Part shown: one piece after another, positions 1 through 10,053 of the stretch
Position numbering within the stretch: the stretch's first letter is position 1
Layout: every line of letters starts with the position of its first letter
Assembly: GCF_020523925.1 (NCBI RefSeq)
Contig: NZ_JAJAPW010000006.1
Coordinates: 62,001-126,000, forward strand
DNA from: Neotamlana laminarinivorans
GTDB taxonomy: Bacteria > Bacteroidota > Bacteroidia > Flavobacteriales > Flavobacteriaceae
Length of the DNA stretch: 64,000 nt
Direction: 5' to 3'
Made by a program: the position numbers and the translations under genes
The notes under the pieces: generated by a model
Databases searched by the model: none
Seen by the model: only the letters and a program-made list of their open reading frames with translations
What the model was told of the DNA's origin: nothing

Positions 1-80
1 ACTTAATACTACCGAAAAGTAAGATGAAATTAAACGACGTTTTTGATGTTTTTCAAACGATGAACTCATATAATGAATAA
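1..80 (+). CDS. Possible C-terminal end of a CDS entering from the left
   Basis: Reading frame +3 is open from the window edge to a TAA at 78-80 and encodes about 25 residues ending in MNSYNE. The next gene is on the opposite strand and ends at 158, so a convergent plus-strand gene finishing here would fit. The stretch is too short to assign to a family and chance openness over 25 codons is quite possible in AT-rich DNA. The rest, 81-157, shows nothing recognisable. Confidence 0.35.
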   Translation, partial: LILPKSKMKLNDVFDVFQTMNSYNE

Positions 81-157
81 ATTAATCACGTAAAAATATA
101 AAACTAAACAACACAAAGTGTTTAAAATTACGCTTTTCAATAAAAACGATAATGCGG

Positions 158-1084
158 TTATTTTGTTTTAGCCTGTTTTATTTTTTTAGGTTTGCTAACT
201 ATATAAACTCCGGCAGCAACTAACAAACAACTAAAAATTTTAATAGGGTTTATATCTTTCGCATATTCGCTTTGCATAAAAACGTAAGCCAAAATGCTAA
301 CAATAATAAAGCTAACTACAGGTTGTAAATATACATAGCTGCTTGTAACCGAAGGTGCTAAATGTTTTAAAGCAAATATGTTAAATAAATAAGCAAAAAA
401 CGTAGTAAATAAAACGACATAACCAATGGTTAAAACGGTATGTGTAGTAAAACCACTAAAGTTTGTTTCTAAAAAAGCATTAACATTAAATGGCAGCGAA
501 ATAATAAAGCCTATTAAAAATATCCAACTTGAAACGGTAATGGCATGATATTTTTTCATCACAGTTTTTGCTATAACCAAGTATAAGCCATAACTACACG
601 CGTTACCAAAAATTAGTAAATTACCTAAAAACGAACTATTCCCTTGTGCATTATTACCATAAAGAATTAAGGTAACAGCTCCAATTCCGGCAATTGTAAT
701 GCCTAATATTTTGTTTAATGTAATTTTTTCTTTTAAAATGAATAAACTGAAAACTAAAACTAAAACAGGGGTTGCAGTTTGTATAATAGAAGCATCAATA
801 GGAGATGTTAAATTAATCCCATGAAAAAACAGCATTTGGTTTAAAGCACCACCAAAAAGACTGCATAAAAAAAGTTTTATAAAATCTTTTTTTTCAACAC
901 GTTCTTTAACAAATAATAGTTTGAGTAGCCAAAATAAAAAGGTGCAACTAGCTAGCCTAATAAAAACAAATGCAGTTGGCATAATTTTATCAGGCATAAC
1001 ACCTTTGGCAATAATGTAATTAGCTCCATAAATGGCATTTGCACCAAAAACAGCTAAATGAGCTTGAGTATTTTTATTAAACAA
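158..1084 (-). CDS. EamA/DMT-family transporter
   Basis: A 308-residue integral membrane protein of the drug/metabolite transporter superfamily, probably a cytoplasmic-membrane exporter of an amino acid or other small metabolite. The sequence shows about ten hydrophobic segments in two homologous EamA halves (roughly residues 9-140 and 155-297). The first half opens with a GANAIYGANYIIAKG segment typical of EamA repeat 1, and the tail after the last helix is lysine-rich (KPKKIKQAKTK), as expected for a cytoplasmic C-terminus. Length is normal for the family. It is divergent from leuS. The substrate cannot be read from sequence. Confidence 0.85.
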   Translation of the reverse strand: MFNKNTQAHLAVFGANAIYGANYIIAKGVMPDKIMPTAFVFIRLASCTFLFWLLKLLFVKERVEKKDFIKLFLCSLFGGALNQMLFFHGINLTSPIDASIIQTATPVLVLVFSLFILKEKITLNKILGITIAGIGAVTLILYGNNAQGNSSFLGNLLIFGNACSYGLYLVIAKTVMKKYHAITVSSWIFLIGFIISLPFNVNAFLETNFSGFTTHTVLTIGYVVLFTTFFAYLFNIFALKHLAPSVTSSYVYLQPVVSFIIVSILAYVFMQSEYAKDINPIKIFSCLLVAAGVYIVSKPKKIKQAKTK

Positions 1085-1204
1085 TATATTACGTTTTATG
1101 CAGCGAAATTACAAATTGCTATAATAAAGCCTTGTTTTTATAGCATTAAAATTTGCTTTATGTAAATGTGTTCGTATTAATTGGCTCTTTTTCGTTTTAA
1201 AACG

Positions 1205-1212
1205 TAAATTTG
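1205..1212 (+). promoter_or_regulatory. leuS promoter, -7 element TAAATTTG
   Basis: A perfect match to the Bacteroidota -7 consensus TAnnTTTG. A TTGG at 1181 lies 21 bases upstream as a possible -33 element. The start site would be a few bases downstream, giving a leader of about 25 nt before the ATG at 1242. Confidence 0.65.
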
Positions 1213-1241
1213 CGCTTTCAAAAAATGTAGAAATAAACAGG

Positions 1242-4200
1242 ATGAAATACAATTTCAACGACATTGATGCCAAATGGCAAAAATATTGGGCCGAAAACCA
1301 AACGTTTAAAGCTGAAAATAATAGCGATAAACCAAAATATTATGTTTTAGATATGTTTCCTTACCCAAGTGGTGCAGGTTTACATGTTGGGCATCCGTTG
1401 GGTTATATTGCATCCGATATTTATGCACGTTACAAACGTCACCAAGGGTTTAATGTTTTACATCCGCAAGGTTACGATTCGTTTGGTTTGCCAGCAGAAC
1501 AGTATGCTATTCAAACAGGCCAACATCCGGCATTAACTACCGAAGCCAACATAAAAACATATCGCCGTCAATTAGATCAAATAGGATTTTCTTTTGATTG
1601 GAGCAGAGAAGTACGTACGAGTAATCCAGAATATTACAAATGGACACAATGGATTTTTATACAATTATTTAATTCATGGTATAATGTAGATGCTAATAAA
1701 GCTGAAGACATTTCAGAATTAATTAAAGTTTTTGAAAACGAAGGTAACGCCAATGTAAACGCTGTTGCCGATGAAGATATAACTGTTTTTTCTGCTGAAG
1801 AGTGGAATGCTTTTTCAAGCAAAAAACAACAAGAAATTTTACTTGGGTATCGTTTAACCTATTTAGCCGAAACCGAAGTAAACTGGTGTCCGGCTTTAGG
1901 AACTGTTTTAGCCAACGACGAAATTGTAAATGGCGTTTCAGAACGTGGTGGGCATCCTGTGGTGCGTAAAAAAATGACCCAATGGAGCATGCGTATTTCT
2001 GCTTATGCCGAACGTTTATTACAAGGTCTAGAAACTATCGATTGGACAGATTCGCTTAAAGAAAGCCAACGTAACTGGATTGGTAAATCGGTTGGTGCAT
2101 CGGTAACTTTTAATGTTATTCCTAATGATGCTGTCATTTCGAGCGTAGTCGAGAAGCCTCAAATTGAAGTATTCACCACGCGTCCCGATACCATTTTTGG
2201 TGTAAGTTTCATGACATTGGCACCAGAACACGATTTAGTATTACAAATTACAACACCAGAACAAAAAGCTGAGGTTGAAGCCTATATTGAAGCCACCGCA
2301 AAACGTAGCGAGCGCGAACGTATGGCAGATGTTAAAACCATTTCGGGTGCATTTACTGGTGCTTATGCAGAGCATCCGTTTACCAAAGCCCCTATTCCAA
2401 TCTGGATTGGCGATTATGTGCTTGCCGGTTACGGTACAGGAGCTGTTATGGCAGTGCCTTGTGGCGACCAACGCGATTACGATTTTGCAAAGCATTTTAA
2501 TATTGACATTATAAATATTTTTGATGGTGTAGATATTAGCGAAGAAGCTTACGCATCAAAAGACAATGTAAAAATTGCCAATAGCGATTTCCTTAACGGA
2601 ATGAACTATAAAAAAGCCACAAAACATGCCATTTACGAATTAGAGCAAATTGGGCATGGTCAAGGCAAAACCAATTACCGTTTACGTGATGCTGTATTTA
2701 GTCGTCAGCGTTATTGGGGTGAGCCATTCCCTGTGTATTATGTAGACGGTATGCCGCAAATGATTGATGCCAAACATTTACCAATACAATTACCAGAAGT
2801 TGAAAAATATTTACCAACCGAAACAGGCGAGCCACCATTAGGAAATGCCAACGTTTGGGCTTGGTGTACAGAAACCAATTCGGTTGTAGAAAATAGCAAA
2901 ATAAATAATACAACGGTGTTTCCTTTAGAGCTTAATACCATGCCAGGTTGGGCAGGAAGTTCATGGTATTTTAACCGATACATGGATGCTGGTAATATAG
3001 AAGCCTTTGCAAGTAAAGAAGCCTTAAATTATTGGAAAGAAGTTGATTTATACATTGGCGGAAGCGAGCATGCCACTGGCCACTTATTATACGCTCGTTT
3101 TTGGCAGAAATTTTTATTTGATAAAGGATTTGTGCCGGTTGCTGAATTTGCAAAAAAACTGATTAACCAAGGTATGATTTTGGGAACTAGTGCTTTTGTT
3201 TATAGAGCAGTTCCTCATTTTATTATTTCAAATGAGGAGCAAGAAAGTAACAAAGAAAAATACGAAGAATTAATTAACAGATTACCAAGTACGTTTCATT
3301 CAAAAGATTTAATTGAAAAATATTTTACGATTGAAAAAAAATCTAATTTTTCTAATGATAAATTTTTAGAATTAAAGGCTTTATATGAAAAATATAATAC
3401 AGATAATCTAGATTTAGAAGCATTAGTTATTGAATGGCAAAAGTTACATGCTGATGTGTCTTTTGTAAATGCTTCTGATGAGTTAGATGTTGAAGCTTTT
3501 AAAAACTGGCGCGCAGAATATAAAGATGCCGAATTTATTTTAGAAGATGGCATTTACAAAGTTGGTCGTGAAGTCGAAAAAATGTCGAAATCAAAATACA
3601 ACGTTGTAAACCCAGACGATATTGTAAAAGATTACGGCGCCGATAGTTTACGTTTATACGAAATGTTTTTAGGGCCTTTAGAGCAATACAAACCTTGGAA
3701 TACTGCTGGTATTACGGGTGTGCACAATTTCTTAAAGAAACTTTGGAAGTTGTATGCAGACGATAACGGACTAAAAGTTACCGACGCAGAACCAACCAAA
3801 GACAACTTAAAAACGTTACATAAAACCATAAAAAAGGTACAGGAAGATATTGAGAATTTCTCTTTTAATACTTCGGTGTCTACATTTATGATTGCTGTTA
3901 ACGAGTTAACCCAACAAAAATGTACAAGCAAAGCTATTTTAGAGCCTTTATTGGTTTTAATTTCGCCTTATGCGCCACACATTGCCGAAGAGCTTTGGAG
4001 CCAGTTAGGAAATAGCGAGTCTATTTCTACAGTACTGTTTCCTGTGTTCGATGAAAGTCATTTAATTGAAAGCAGTAAAAATTACCCTATTTCGTTTAAC
4101 GGTAAAATGCGTTTTACGCTAGAATTACCAATGGATATGAGTAAAGATGACATTGAAAAAACCGTAATGGCGCACGAAAAAACACAAGAACAATTAGCAG

Positions 4201-4259
4201 GCAGAACGCCTAAAAAAGTGATTGTAGTGCCAGGAAAAATTGTAAATATTGTAGGTTAA
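1242..4259 (+). CDS. leuS: Leucyl-tRNA synthetase
   Basis: Class I aminoacyl-tRNA synthetase charging tRNA-Leu. The HIGH-type motif is HVGH (residues 48-51), the editing-domain threonine motif is TTRPDT (312-317) and the KMSKS motif lies at 780-784. At 1005 residues it is longer than the usual bacterial enzyme (about 860-950). Bacteroidota versions carry extra segments near residues 145-200 and between the editing domain and KMSKS; here the second is further enlarged by an AT-rich, charged stretch at about 656-735. Residues 297-306 ([10 protein letters not shown]) are encoded by a copy of a dispersed repeat, in frame, just ahead of the TTRPDT strand. All catalytic motifs are intact and the reading frame is open throughout, so the enzyme is expected to be functional. 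Confidence 0.97.
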   Translation: MKYNFNDIDAKWQKYWAENQTFKAENNSDKPKYYVLDMFPYPSGAGLHVGHPLGYIASDIYARYKRHQGFNVLHPQGYDSFGLPAEQYAIQTGQHPALTTEANIKTYRRQLDQIGFSFDWSREVRTSNPEYYKWTQWIFIQLFNSWYNVDANKAEDISELIKVFENEGNANVNAVADEDITVFSAEEWNAFSSKKQQEILLGYRLTYLAETEVNWCPALGTVLANDEIVNGVSERGGHPVVRKKMTQWSMRISAYAERLLQGLETIDWTDSLKESQRNWIGKSVGASVTFNVIPNDAVISSVVEKPQIEVFTTRPDTIFGVSFMTLAPEHDLVLQITTPEQKAEVEAYIEATAKRSERERMADVKTISGAFTGAYAEHPFTKAPIPIWIGDYVLAGYGTGAVMAVPCGDQRDYDFAKHFNIDIINIFDGVDISEEAYASKDNVKIANSDFLNGMNYKKATKHAIYELEQIGHGQGKTNYRLRDAVFSRQRYWGEPFPVYYVDGMPQMIDAKHLPIQLPEVEKYLPTETGEPPLGNANVWAWCTETNSVVENSKINNTTVFPLELNTMPGWAGSSWYFNRYMDAGNIEAFASKEALNYWKEVDLYIGGSEHATGHLLYARFWQKFLFDKGFVPVAEFAKKLINQGMILGTSAFVYRAVPHFIISNEEQESNKEKYEELINRLPSTFHSKDLIEKYFTIEKKSNFSNDKFLELKALYEKYNTDNLDLEALVIEWQKLHADVSFVNASDELDVEAFKNWRAEYKDAEFILEDGIYKVGREVEKMSKSKYNVVNPDDIVKDYGADSLRLYEMFLGPLEQYKPWNTAGITGVHNFLKKLWKLYADDNGLKVTDAEPTKDNLKTLHKTIKKVQEDIENFSFNTSVSTFMIAVNELTQQKCTSKAILEPLLVLISPYAPHIAEELWSQLGNSESISTVLFPVFDESHLIESSKNYPISFNGKMRFTLELPMDMSKDDIEKTVMAHEKTQEQLAGRTPKKVIVVPGKIVNIVG
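2132..2158 (+). repeat. Dispersed half-element inside leuS
   Basis: TGTCATTTCGAGCG, then AGTCGAGAAGCC: this resembles the left arm of the intergenic inverted-repeat element at 14812-14836 (shared TGTCA, GAGCG and AGTCGA in the same order and spacing). It can form a small hairpin between TTTCGA and TCGAGAA. It is read in frame as leuS codons 297-306. I also recall this sequence as a common dispersed repeat in flavobacterial genomes, which I cannot verify here. Confidence 0.6.
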
Positions 4260-4304
4260 ATTTAGTTTTCTTTTAAACTATATGTTATTTGGGAGTTGCA
4301 CGTT

Positions 4305-4396
4305 GCGTTAGGGATTGAAGCGGCATCCTTTTTTTGAAGTATGAGAAAAAAGATATAGCGTAAAGCCCGACGCCGACCTTAGGAGGTGTAACGCCC
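4305..4396 (-). repeat. Dispersed intergenic repeat, copy 1 (92-bp variant)
   Basis: Read on the minus strand it begins GGGCGTTACACC and ends CAATCCCTAACGC, the same ends as the three 82-bp copies at 14645, 18853 and 60937. Its ends form an inverted repeat (GCGTTA/TAACGC). The middle differs: an ATCTTTTTT...AAAAAAGGAT hairpin followed by GCCGCTT. It lies between leuS and the SemiSWEET gene, ending 31 bp before the latter's start codon. Confidence 0.8.
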
Positions 4397-4427
4397 AAAT
4401 TTTTATTTAAATTATACCATTTTTATT

Positions 4428-4679
4428 ATGGAAATTGTAGGTTTTGTTGCCGCATTTTTAACTACTGCTGCCTTTTTGCCACAAGTGTATCAAACTTGGA
4501 AAACTAAAGATGTTACAAGTTTATCTATGCCCATGTTAACCATGTTTTTTGTGGGTATTATATTGTGGCTAATTTATGGTATTAGTATAAACAGCCCATC
4601 AATGATTGTGGCTAATAGCATAACGGTAATTTCGGCGTTTATGTTAGTTTACTTCAAAATTAAATACGCAAAAAAATAG
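4428..4679 (+). CDS. SemiSWEET / PQ-loop small sugar transporter
   Basis: An 83-residue membrane protein with three hydrophobic segments, the size and layout of a bacterial SemiSWEET, which works as a homodimer in the cytoplasmic membrane for facilitated sugar movement. The first segment carries the PQ motif (TTAAFLPQVYQTWKTKD), followed by the family-typical VTSLSMPML segment. It is preceded by a dispersed repeat copy and followed by about 170 bp of AT-rich DNA before ald. Family assignment is secure; substrate (possibly sucrose or glucose) is not determinable. Confidence 0.9.
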   Translation: MEIVGFVAAFLTTAAFLPQVYQTWKTKDVTSLSMPMLTMFFVGIILWLIYGISINSPSMIVANSITVISAFMLVYFKIKYAKK

Positions 4680-4849
4680 CCTGTTTTTTTAAATTTTTCT
4701 AGTATTAATTATTGTAATTTTTAAAGTTACTAAAATTCTGTTTTTATTTTTTTTATTTTAATAAAAATGAGGTTTTCCATTTTTTACATTACAATATATA
4801 ATTAATTCGTTGTAAATTGCTTTAATAAAATAATCTAAATTAATTATTG

Positions 4850-5950
4850 ATGAAAATTGGTGTTCCAATAGAAATTAAAAACAACGAAAACCGTGTAGGT
4901 ATGACGCCTTCTGGGGTTTTTGAACTAACTAAAAGAAACCATACGGTTTATGTGCAAAAAAATGCAGGATTTAATAGTGGTTTTTTAGATGAAGATTACA
5001 TTGATGCCGGAGCAACTATTCTAGATACCATAGAAGATGTTTACGCTACAGCAGAAATGATTGTTAAGGTTAAAGAACCTATAGCCGAAGAATATGGTTT
5101 AATAAAAGAACACCACACTGTGTTTACTTATTTCCATTTCGCATCTAGCGAACCTTTAACAAATGCAATGATAGAAAGTAAAGCAGTTTGTATTGCTTAC
5201 GAAACTGTTGAGGCGGAAGATGGCTCGTTACCGTTGTTAATTCCAATGTCTGAAGTTGCAGGAAGAATGTCTGTGCAACAAGGGGCTAAATATTTAGAAA
5301 AACCAATTAAAGGTCGTGGCATCTTGTTGGGAGGCGTACCAGGTGTTCCGCCAGCAAAAGTTCTAGTTTTAGGAGCTGGTATAGTAGGGTATCAAGCGGC
5401 TAAAATGGCTTCCGGTTTAGGAGCGCAAGTAACTATTATGGATATTAACATGAAAGCACTTAGGTATGTAAGTGATTCTATGCCAAATAATGTTATTAGT
5501 GAGTTTTCTAGCGAATACAATATAAGAAAGCATATTAAAGATGCCGATTTAATTATTGGTGGGGTTTTAATTAAAGGAGCAAAAGCACCTAAGCTTATTA
5601 CTAGAGATATGCTTAAAGAAATGAAACCAGGAGCTGTAATGGTTGATGTGGCCGTAGATCAAGGTGGTTGTTTTGAAACTACCAAGCCTACAACTCACCA
5701 AGATCCTACTTACGTAATAGATGAGGTTGTACATTACAGTGTAGCCAATATGCCAGGAGCAGTACCTTATACCTCTACAATGGCTTTAACTAACGTAACA
5801 TTACCTTATGTTATTAAATTGGCAAATGATGGTTGGGAAAAGGCATGCGAAAATAATAAAGCCTTACAAAAAGGATTAAATATTGTAAACGGAAAAATTG
5901 TTTATAAAGAAATAGCTGAAGCTTTTGACTTAGAGTTTGAAAAAGCTTAG
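4850..5950 (+). CDS. ald: Alanine dehydrogenase
   Basis: Catalyses NAD-dependent oxidative deamination of L-alanine to pyruvate and ammonia. The 366-residue product has the family N-terminus MKIGVPIEIKNNENRVGMTP with the substrate-binding arginine region, the VKVKEP lysine segment, and a Rossmann dinucleotide motif GAGIVG at about 175-180. Length matches the family (about 370). I start at the ATG at 4850; the TTG immediately before it (4847) is less likely. It is a single-gene unit closed by a strong terminator at 5973. Distinction from PntA-type transhydrogenase alpha subunits rests on length and the VHYSVANMPGAVP segment typical of Ald. Confidence 0.92.
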   Translation: MKIGVPIEIKNNENRVGMTPSGVFELTKRNHTVYVQKNAGFNSGFLDEDYIDAGATILDTIEDVYATAEMIVKVKEPIAEEYGLIKEHHTVFTYFHFASSEPLTNAMIESKAVCIAYETVEAEDGSLPLLIPMSEVAGRMSVQQGAKYLEKPIKGRGILLGGVPGVPPAKVLVLGAGIVGYQAAKMASGLGAQVTIMDINMKALRYVSDSMPNNVISEFSSEYNIRKHIKDADLIIGGVLIKGAKAPKLITRDMLKEMKPGAVMVDVAVDQGGCFETTKPTTHQDPTYVIDEVVHYSVANMPGAVPYTSTMALTNVTLPYVIKLANDGWEKACENNKALQKGLNIVNGKIVYKEIAEAFDLEFEKA

Positions 5951-5972
5951 GTTTTACTTAAGAGTGATATGT

Positions 5973-6012
5973 AAAAACGGAAAATACACAATGCTATTTT
6001 CCGTTTTTTTTA
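5973..6012 (+). terminator. Intrinsic terminator after ald
   Basis: Perfect 14-bp arms (AAAAACGGAAAATA, 5973-5986, and its complement 5995-6008) with an 8-nt loop, followed by a run of T. It lies 22 bp after the ald stop. Confidence 0.85.
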
Positions 6013-6096
6013 TTTATATACTGACAGAATATCATTTTAACAACATTGGCTTTATTTTTGTTATATTTAAATCGTTAAACTAAAAATATTAAAATA

Positions 6097-6810
6097 ATGA
6101 TTGGTACAGGATATATGGGTTACTACATTTTAATGGGGGCTATCTCTCTTGTGAGTTGGTTGGTTAGTAATCAATTAAAAAGAAAATTTAAAAAATACTC
6201 TCAGGTTCATTTACGTAACGGTATGAGTGGTGCCGAAATTGCAACAAAAATGTTGTCAGATCATGGTATAAGAGATGTTGAGGTTATATCAACACGAGGG
6301 CAATTAACAGACCATTATAACCCTAAAAATAAAACGGTTAATTTAAGTGAGGTTGTTTATAATCAACGAAATGCTGCTGCTGCTGCTGTTGCAGCTCACG
6401 AAGTTGGTCATGCTGTTCAGCATGCGCAAGCTTATCAGTGGTTAACAATGCGTTCTAAATTAGTGCCCGTTGTTCAGGTTACATCAAGCATGTCGCAATG
6501 GGTTGTTTTTGGTGGTATTGCTTTAATGGCATCAAACGCTATTGGTGGATTAGGGCAGTGGGTAGCTATAGCTGGATTGGTAATGATGGCTTTTGCAACA
6601 TTATTTAGTGTTATTACTTTACCTGTAGAGTACGATGCAAGTAACCGTGCTTTGGCTTGGTTAAAAAATAAAAATATGGTAACACCAGATGAGTATGTAG
6701 GTTCTGCTGATGCTTTAAAATGGGCTGCAAGAACTTATTTAGTTGCTGCAATTGGTGCTATTGCTTCGTTATTATACTGGGCGCTTCAAGTTTTTGGAGG
6801 TCGCGATTAG
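6097..6810 (+). CDS. YugP-type membrane zinc metallopeptidase
   Basis: A 237-residue membrane peptidase of the neutral zinc metallopeptidase family (Peptidase_Zn_2, YugP-like). The zinc site HEVGH is at 101-105, preceded by an alanine-rich helix, and the probable third ligand is Glu178 in VEYDASNRA. Hydrophobic segments lie near residues 3-23, 135-180 and 208-232, placing the protein in the cytoplasmic membrane. Substrates are unknown. It is monocistronic, with a shared bidirectional terminator at 6834. Confidence 0.9.
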   Translation: MIGTGYMGYYILMGAISLVSWLVSNQLKRKFKKYSQVHLRNGMSGAEIATKMLSDHGIRDVEVISTRGQLTDHYNPKNKTVNLSEVVYNQRNAAAAAVAAHEVGHAVQHAQAYQWLTMRSKLVPVVQVTSSMSQWVVFGGIALMASNAIGGLGQWVAIAGLVMMAFATLFSVITLPVEYDASNRALAWLKNKNMVTPDEYVGSADALKWAARTYLVAAIGAIASLLYWALQVFGGRD

Positions 6811-6833
6811 TAATTAAATATCAATAAAAAAAT

Positions 6834-6866
6834 AACAAAGCCAGAGCATAGCTCTGGCTTTGTTTA
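6834..6866. terminator. Bidirectional terminator
   Basis: Perfect 14-bp arms (AACAAAGCCAGAGC and complement) with a 3-nt loop, between the convergent metallopeptidase and TonB-receptor genes. Confidence 0.85.
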
Positions 6867-6883
6867 TAGTATTTTGAATGTGT

Positions 6884-9769
6884 TTATTTTAGTTTAAAAC
6901 TTAGTCTGGCAAATAAGAAACGTCCACCAATGCCAAATTGTTGAGACCTTCTGGACCAGTCGAAACGCCCACTACTTCTATTAGCTTCAATAGCTCTATC
7001 TGGATAGATGTCAAATAAATTATTAGCTCCAATGGTAAGTGTTAGGGCATCTGTAGCTTGGTAACCAAAAGATAAATCGGTTACTATTTTAGATGAAAAC
7101 TCTTGCTGATTGGCTACTGTATTAGTGGCTTCAGAAACAGGGCCAAAATACACATTGCGTAAAAACATATTAAATTTATTAACGGTGTAATTGTTAGTTA
7201 AATTTACTTTTGTTCTAGGTACAGCTTCTTCTAAATAAATTCTACTAGACTCGTCAAAATAAGTTTCTACCAAACCAGCCTCTTCTAATACATCAGAAGC
7301 TTTTATGTCACCAACACGTATGGTTTTAGAAAAAGTACCAGATAAATCGGTTACCAATCTTCCGTTTGTGCCAATATTAGCTTTGTGAGTAATTACGATA
7401 TCTAAACCTTTAGATTCTGTATCGATGGCATTCGCAAAAAACGCAGCTCCCGATGCGTTAGCTTGTGTTAATAAGCTGGCTAATTCTTCGTTAGCATCGT
7501 CTATATAATCGCCGTTATCATCAGTTTGTGGTTCAAAAGTTCCTGTGTAAACAACACGATCATCTATAGCAACAAAATAAGCATCTGCAGTAATGCTTAA
7601 GTTAGCATCTGGAATTTTTGCAGTAATACCTACACTAGCACTTTTTGAGGTTTCTTCTTTAAGTGCAGGAATGCCTAATAATGTTGCTACTTTACTGTCG
7701 TTTGAAAAGGTGCCTACTTCTTGTGCAATACCATCAACAAAAATAGTAGAAACCGAGTTGTAGTTTAATTGATGAAGTGAAGGTGCTCTAAAGCCAGTGT
7801 TTACTGCGGCTCTAATGTTTACATTATCACTTGCTTTATATCTAGTAGCTAGCTTAAAGTTGATAGTCGATCCAAAATCTGAATAATTTTCGTAGCGTGT
7901 AGCAAAACTTGCTAAAAATGCTTCAGAAAAATCGGCTTCTAAATCAAAATAACCGGCAACACTATTTCTGTCTCTAGATAATTCGTTAGTAGGCCTAAAT
8001 CCAGGAAATACTTGTGAGCCTCCAGGTCTAGATTCACCAAAGAAATCTTGAGCAGCCACTTGTGTTGATGTAGTTATTAATTCGCCGTCTGCAGTATATT
8101 GTCCATAAGAAGCTTCTTCACCAGCATAAATTTCATAGGTTTCTAATCTATATTCCGCACCAAAAGCTATGTTTAATCCGTTTAATACATCATCGTGAAA
8201 TTTATTAATATCTAAATTAACGGTGTTTTGTGCAAAACTAAATCCGCCAGCATCAAAAGTAAATGGCGACGCGTTTTGCATGGAAGCGTTGTAGGTGTTT
8301 CCAATAACGTACAAAAATTCGTTTTTACCCCAAGTATTACTTAAATCTACATTCCAATCATTTATTTTTCCCTTTATACCAAAAGCAAAAGACTGATCTG
8401 TAATGGTTGAGTTTATTTCAGGCAAAAAACCATTCATATATGCAGGGGTGTAGGTTCTACTTTGGTTTGGTAATCTATAGAATCCTGCTGAGTTTCCTTT
8501 TCTTGAGCTAATACCAGCAAAAGAGTATAATTCTGTACCTTGGTCGTCTACAGGTAAAGAGAAGTTACCAAAAAAGCGGCCACCCCTCACTTCGCTTTGT
8601 CCAACACGCATATTAAAATCACTTCGTTGTAAACCTCTAGCAGCTAACTCTGCTTCGGTATTATCTGCGCTTAAAATAGCTTGTAATTCTTCTTTTGTTG
8701 CGGTTTGGCTTAAGCCTAATCCTGCTTCGTTTCCGTATTGTATAACATCATCAACATCATCGTCTAATAAATTTGCGATATCATATCCGTCTGCATTTGC
8801 AAAACGCTCCACAGTATTATATAAATTAAACACATCGCCTTCCCATTCTTTCATTCGGTTGTATGAATCTCTAAAATCGAAATCTCCAGTTAGATTAATA
8901 AAACCCCCATTTTTACCAAGAGGAATACCATAGTTAGCGCTTATATTAATGGTTTCGCCATCAACACCACCAGTTTGCCCGTTGGCGTTTTTTGAAAAGT
9001 TGGCTCCGGTAGTCATGTTTAAAGTAAGTTCGCTAACACTACTATCTAATACAATATTGATTACACCAGCAATAGCATCCGATCCGTATTGTGCTGCGGC
9101 ACCATCACGTAAAACCTCTAAGCGTTTTATTGCTCCAGAAGGAATAGCATTTAAATCGGTACCAACACTACCTCTACCAAAAGTACCATTAACATTAACA
9201 AGTGATGAGTTGTGTCTTCTTTTACCATTAATTAAAACTAAAACTTGGTCTGGACCTAAGCCTCTTAGCGAAGCAGGGTCAATGTGGTCTGTGCCATCTG
9301 AAATGGTTTGTGTATTTGATGTGAAAGAAGGGGCTACAAAGTTTAAAATTTGATTTAAATTTACTTGAGGTCCAGCAGAAGTTAATTCAGAAATGTCAAT
9401 AACATCAACAGGAACAGGTGTGTCTGTTGCTGTTCTTGCTGGGTTTCTAGAACCTACTAGAATAACTTCATCTAATGCAACACCAGATTTTAAAGAGACA
9501 TTTAATGTTGTTCCTGTAACTGTAATTTCTAGAGTATCGTATCCAACATACGAAAATATAAGTACATCGCCATTATTGGCTGTAACAGTATAATTTCCAT
9601 CAAAATCTGTAGTTGTTCCTGTGGTTGTTCCTTTAACAACTACCGATACACCAGGTAATGGTCCGGTTTCATCCTTAACAGTTCCGGTTACCTCTTGAGC
9701 AATAATGGCACTTGTGCTTAGAAAAAATAGAAACGCCATAATGGGTTTTAATTGTAAAAATTGTTTCAT
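6884..9769 (-). CDS. TonB-dependent outer membrane receptor (carboxypeptidase-regulatory-like N-terminus)
   Basis: A 961-residue outer membrane active-transport receptor. It has a signal peptide ending around SAIIAQ, a carboxypeptidase-regulatory-like domain (about 25-95, with [13 protein letters not shown]), a plug domain (about 110-240, with [16 protein letters not shown] and [10 protein letters not shown]) and a 22-strand-type beta-barrel ending in an aromatic-rich strand ([11 protein letters not shown]). The plug with VLINGKRRH resembles iron-complex/siderophore-type receptors rather than SusC, and there is no SusD gene beside it. The gene is isolated, closed by its own terminator, so the ligand cannot be inferred from neighbours. 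Confidence 0.92.
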   Translation of the reverse strand: MKQFLQLKPIMAFLFFLSTSAIIAQEVTGTVKDETGPLPGVSVVVKGTTTGTTTDFDGNYTVTANNGDVLIFSYVGYDTLEITVTGTTLNVSLKSGVALDEVILVGSRNPARTATDTPVPVDVIDISELTSAGPQVNLNQILNFVAPSFTSNTQTISDGTDHIDPASLRGLGPDQVLVLINGKRRHNSSLVNVNGTFGRGSVGTDLNAIPSGAIKRLEVLRDGAAAQYGSDAIAGVINIVLDSSVSELTLNMTTGANFSKNANGQTGGVDGETINISANYGIPLGKNGGFINLTGDFDFRDSYNRMKEWEGDVFNLYNTVERFANADGYDIANLLDDDVDDVIQYGNEAGLGLSQTATKEELQAILSADNTEAELAARGLQRSDFNMRVGQSEVRGGRFFGNFSLPVDDQGTELYSFAGISSRKGNSAGFYRLPNQSRTYTPAYMNGFLPEINSTITDQSFAFGIKGKINDWNVDLSNTWGKNEFLYVIGNTYNASMQNASPFTFDAGGFSFAQNTVNLDINKFHDDVLNGLNIAFGAEYRLETYEIYAGEEASYGQYTADGELITTSTQVAAQDFFGESRPGGSQVFPGFRPTNELSRDRNSVAGYFDLEADFSEAFLASFATRYENYSDFGSTINFKLATRYKASDNVNIRAAVNTGFRAPSLHQLNYNSVSTIFVDGIAQEVGTFSNDSKVATLLGIPALKEETSKSASVGITAKIPDANLSITADAYFVAIDDRVVYTGTFEPQTDDNGDYIDDANEELASLLTQANASGAAFFANAIDTESKGLDIVITHKANIGTNGRLVTDLSGTFSKTIRVGDIKASDVLEEAGLVETYFDESSRIYLEEAVPRTKVNLTNNYTVNKFNMFLRNVYFGPVSEATNTVANQQEFSSKIVTDLSFGYQATDALTLTIGANNLFDIYPDRAIEANRSSGRFDWSRRSQQFGIGGRFLFARLSFKLK

Positions 9770-10027
9770 GTTTAGTTTTATTTTAAGTTAATTTCTTCTA
9801 AGATAATGATTTATAAAAATATAATAAGAAAATACAACAATTGAATTTTTAGTCTTATTAAGTTTTAATTGATAAATACATAATTTTTTAATTGGTTTAT
9901 GGGTGTGATTTTAAATATTCATATAAAAATTAAACGTATTTTATACGTTTAATAAAAATAACTTAAAGCAATTTTTATGTTTTATCAAAAAAGACAATTA
10001 ATAAAACTAATACTATTTAGTATTTAT

Positions 10028-10035
10028 TAAATTTG
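10028..10035 (+). promoter_or_regulatory. aspS promoter, -7 element TAAATTTG
   Basis: Perfect TAnnTTTG match 18 bp before the aspS ATG; no clear -33 TTG at the expected spacing. The leader would be only about 14 nt. The remainder of the 284-bp gap 9770-10053 is AT-rich and holds nothing else I recognise. Confidence 0.6.
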
Positions 10036-10053
10036 CACGATTAAAATTTCGAT

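Noticed and set aside
8949-9353. 134-codon plus-strand frame opposite the TonB receptor
   Set aside because: Antisense to the strongly conserved plug domain; composition follows the complementary codons.
6884-9769. SusC-type receptor with a polysaccharide locus
   Set aside because: No SusD-like gene or glycosidase cluster is adjacent, and the plug has VLINGKRRH features of another receptor subgroup.
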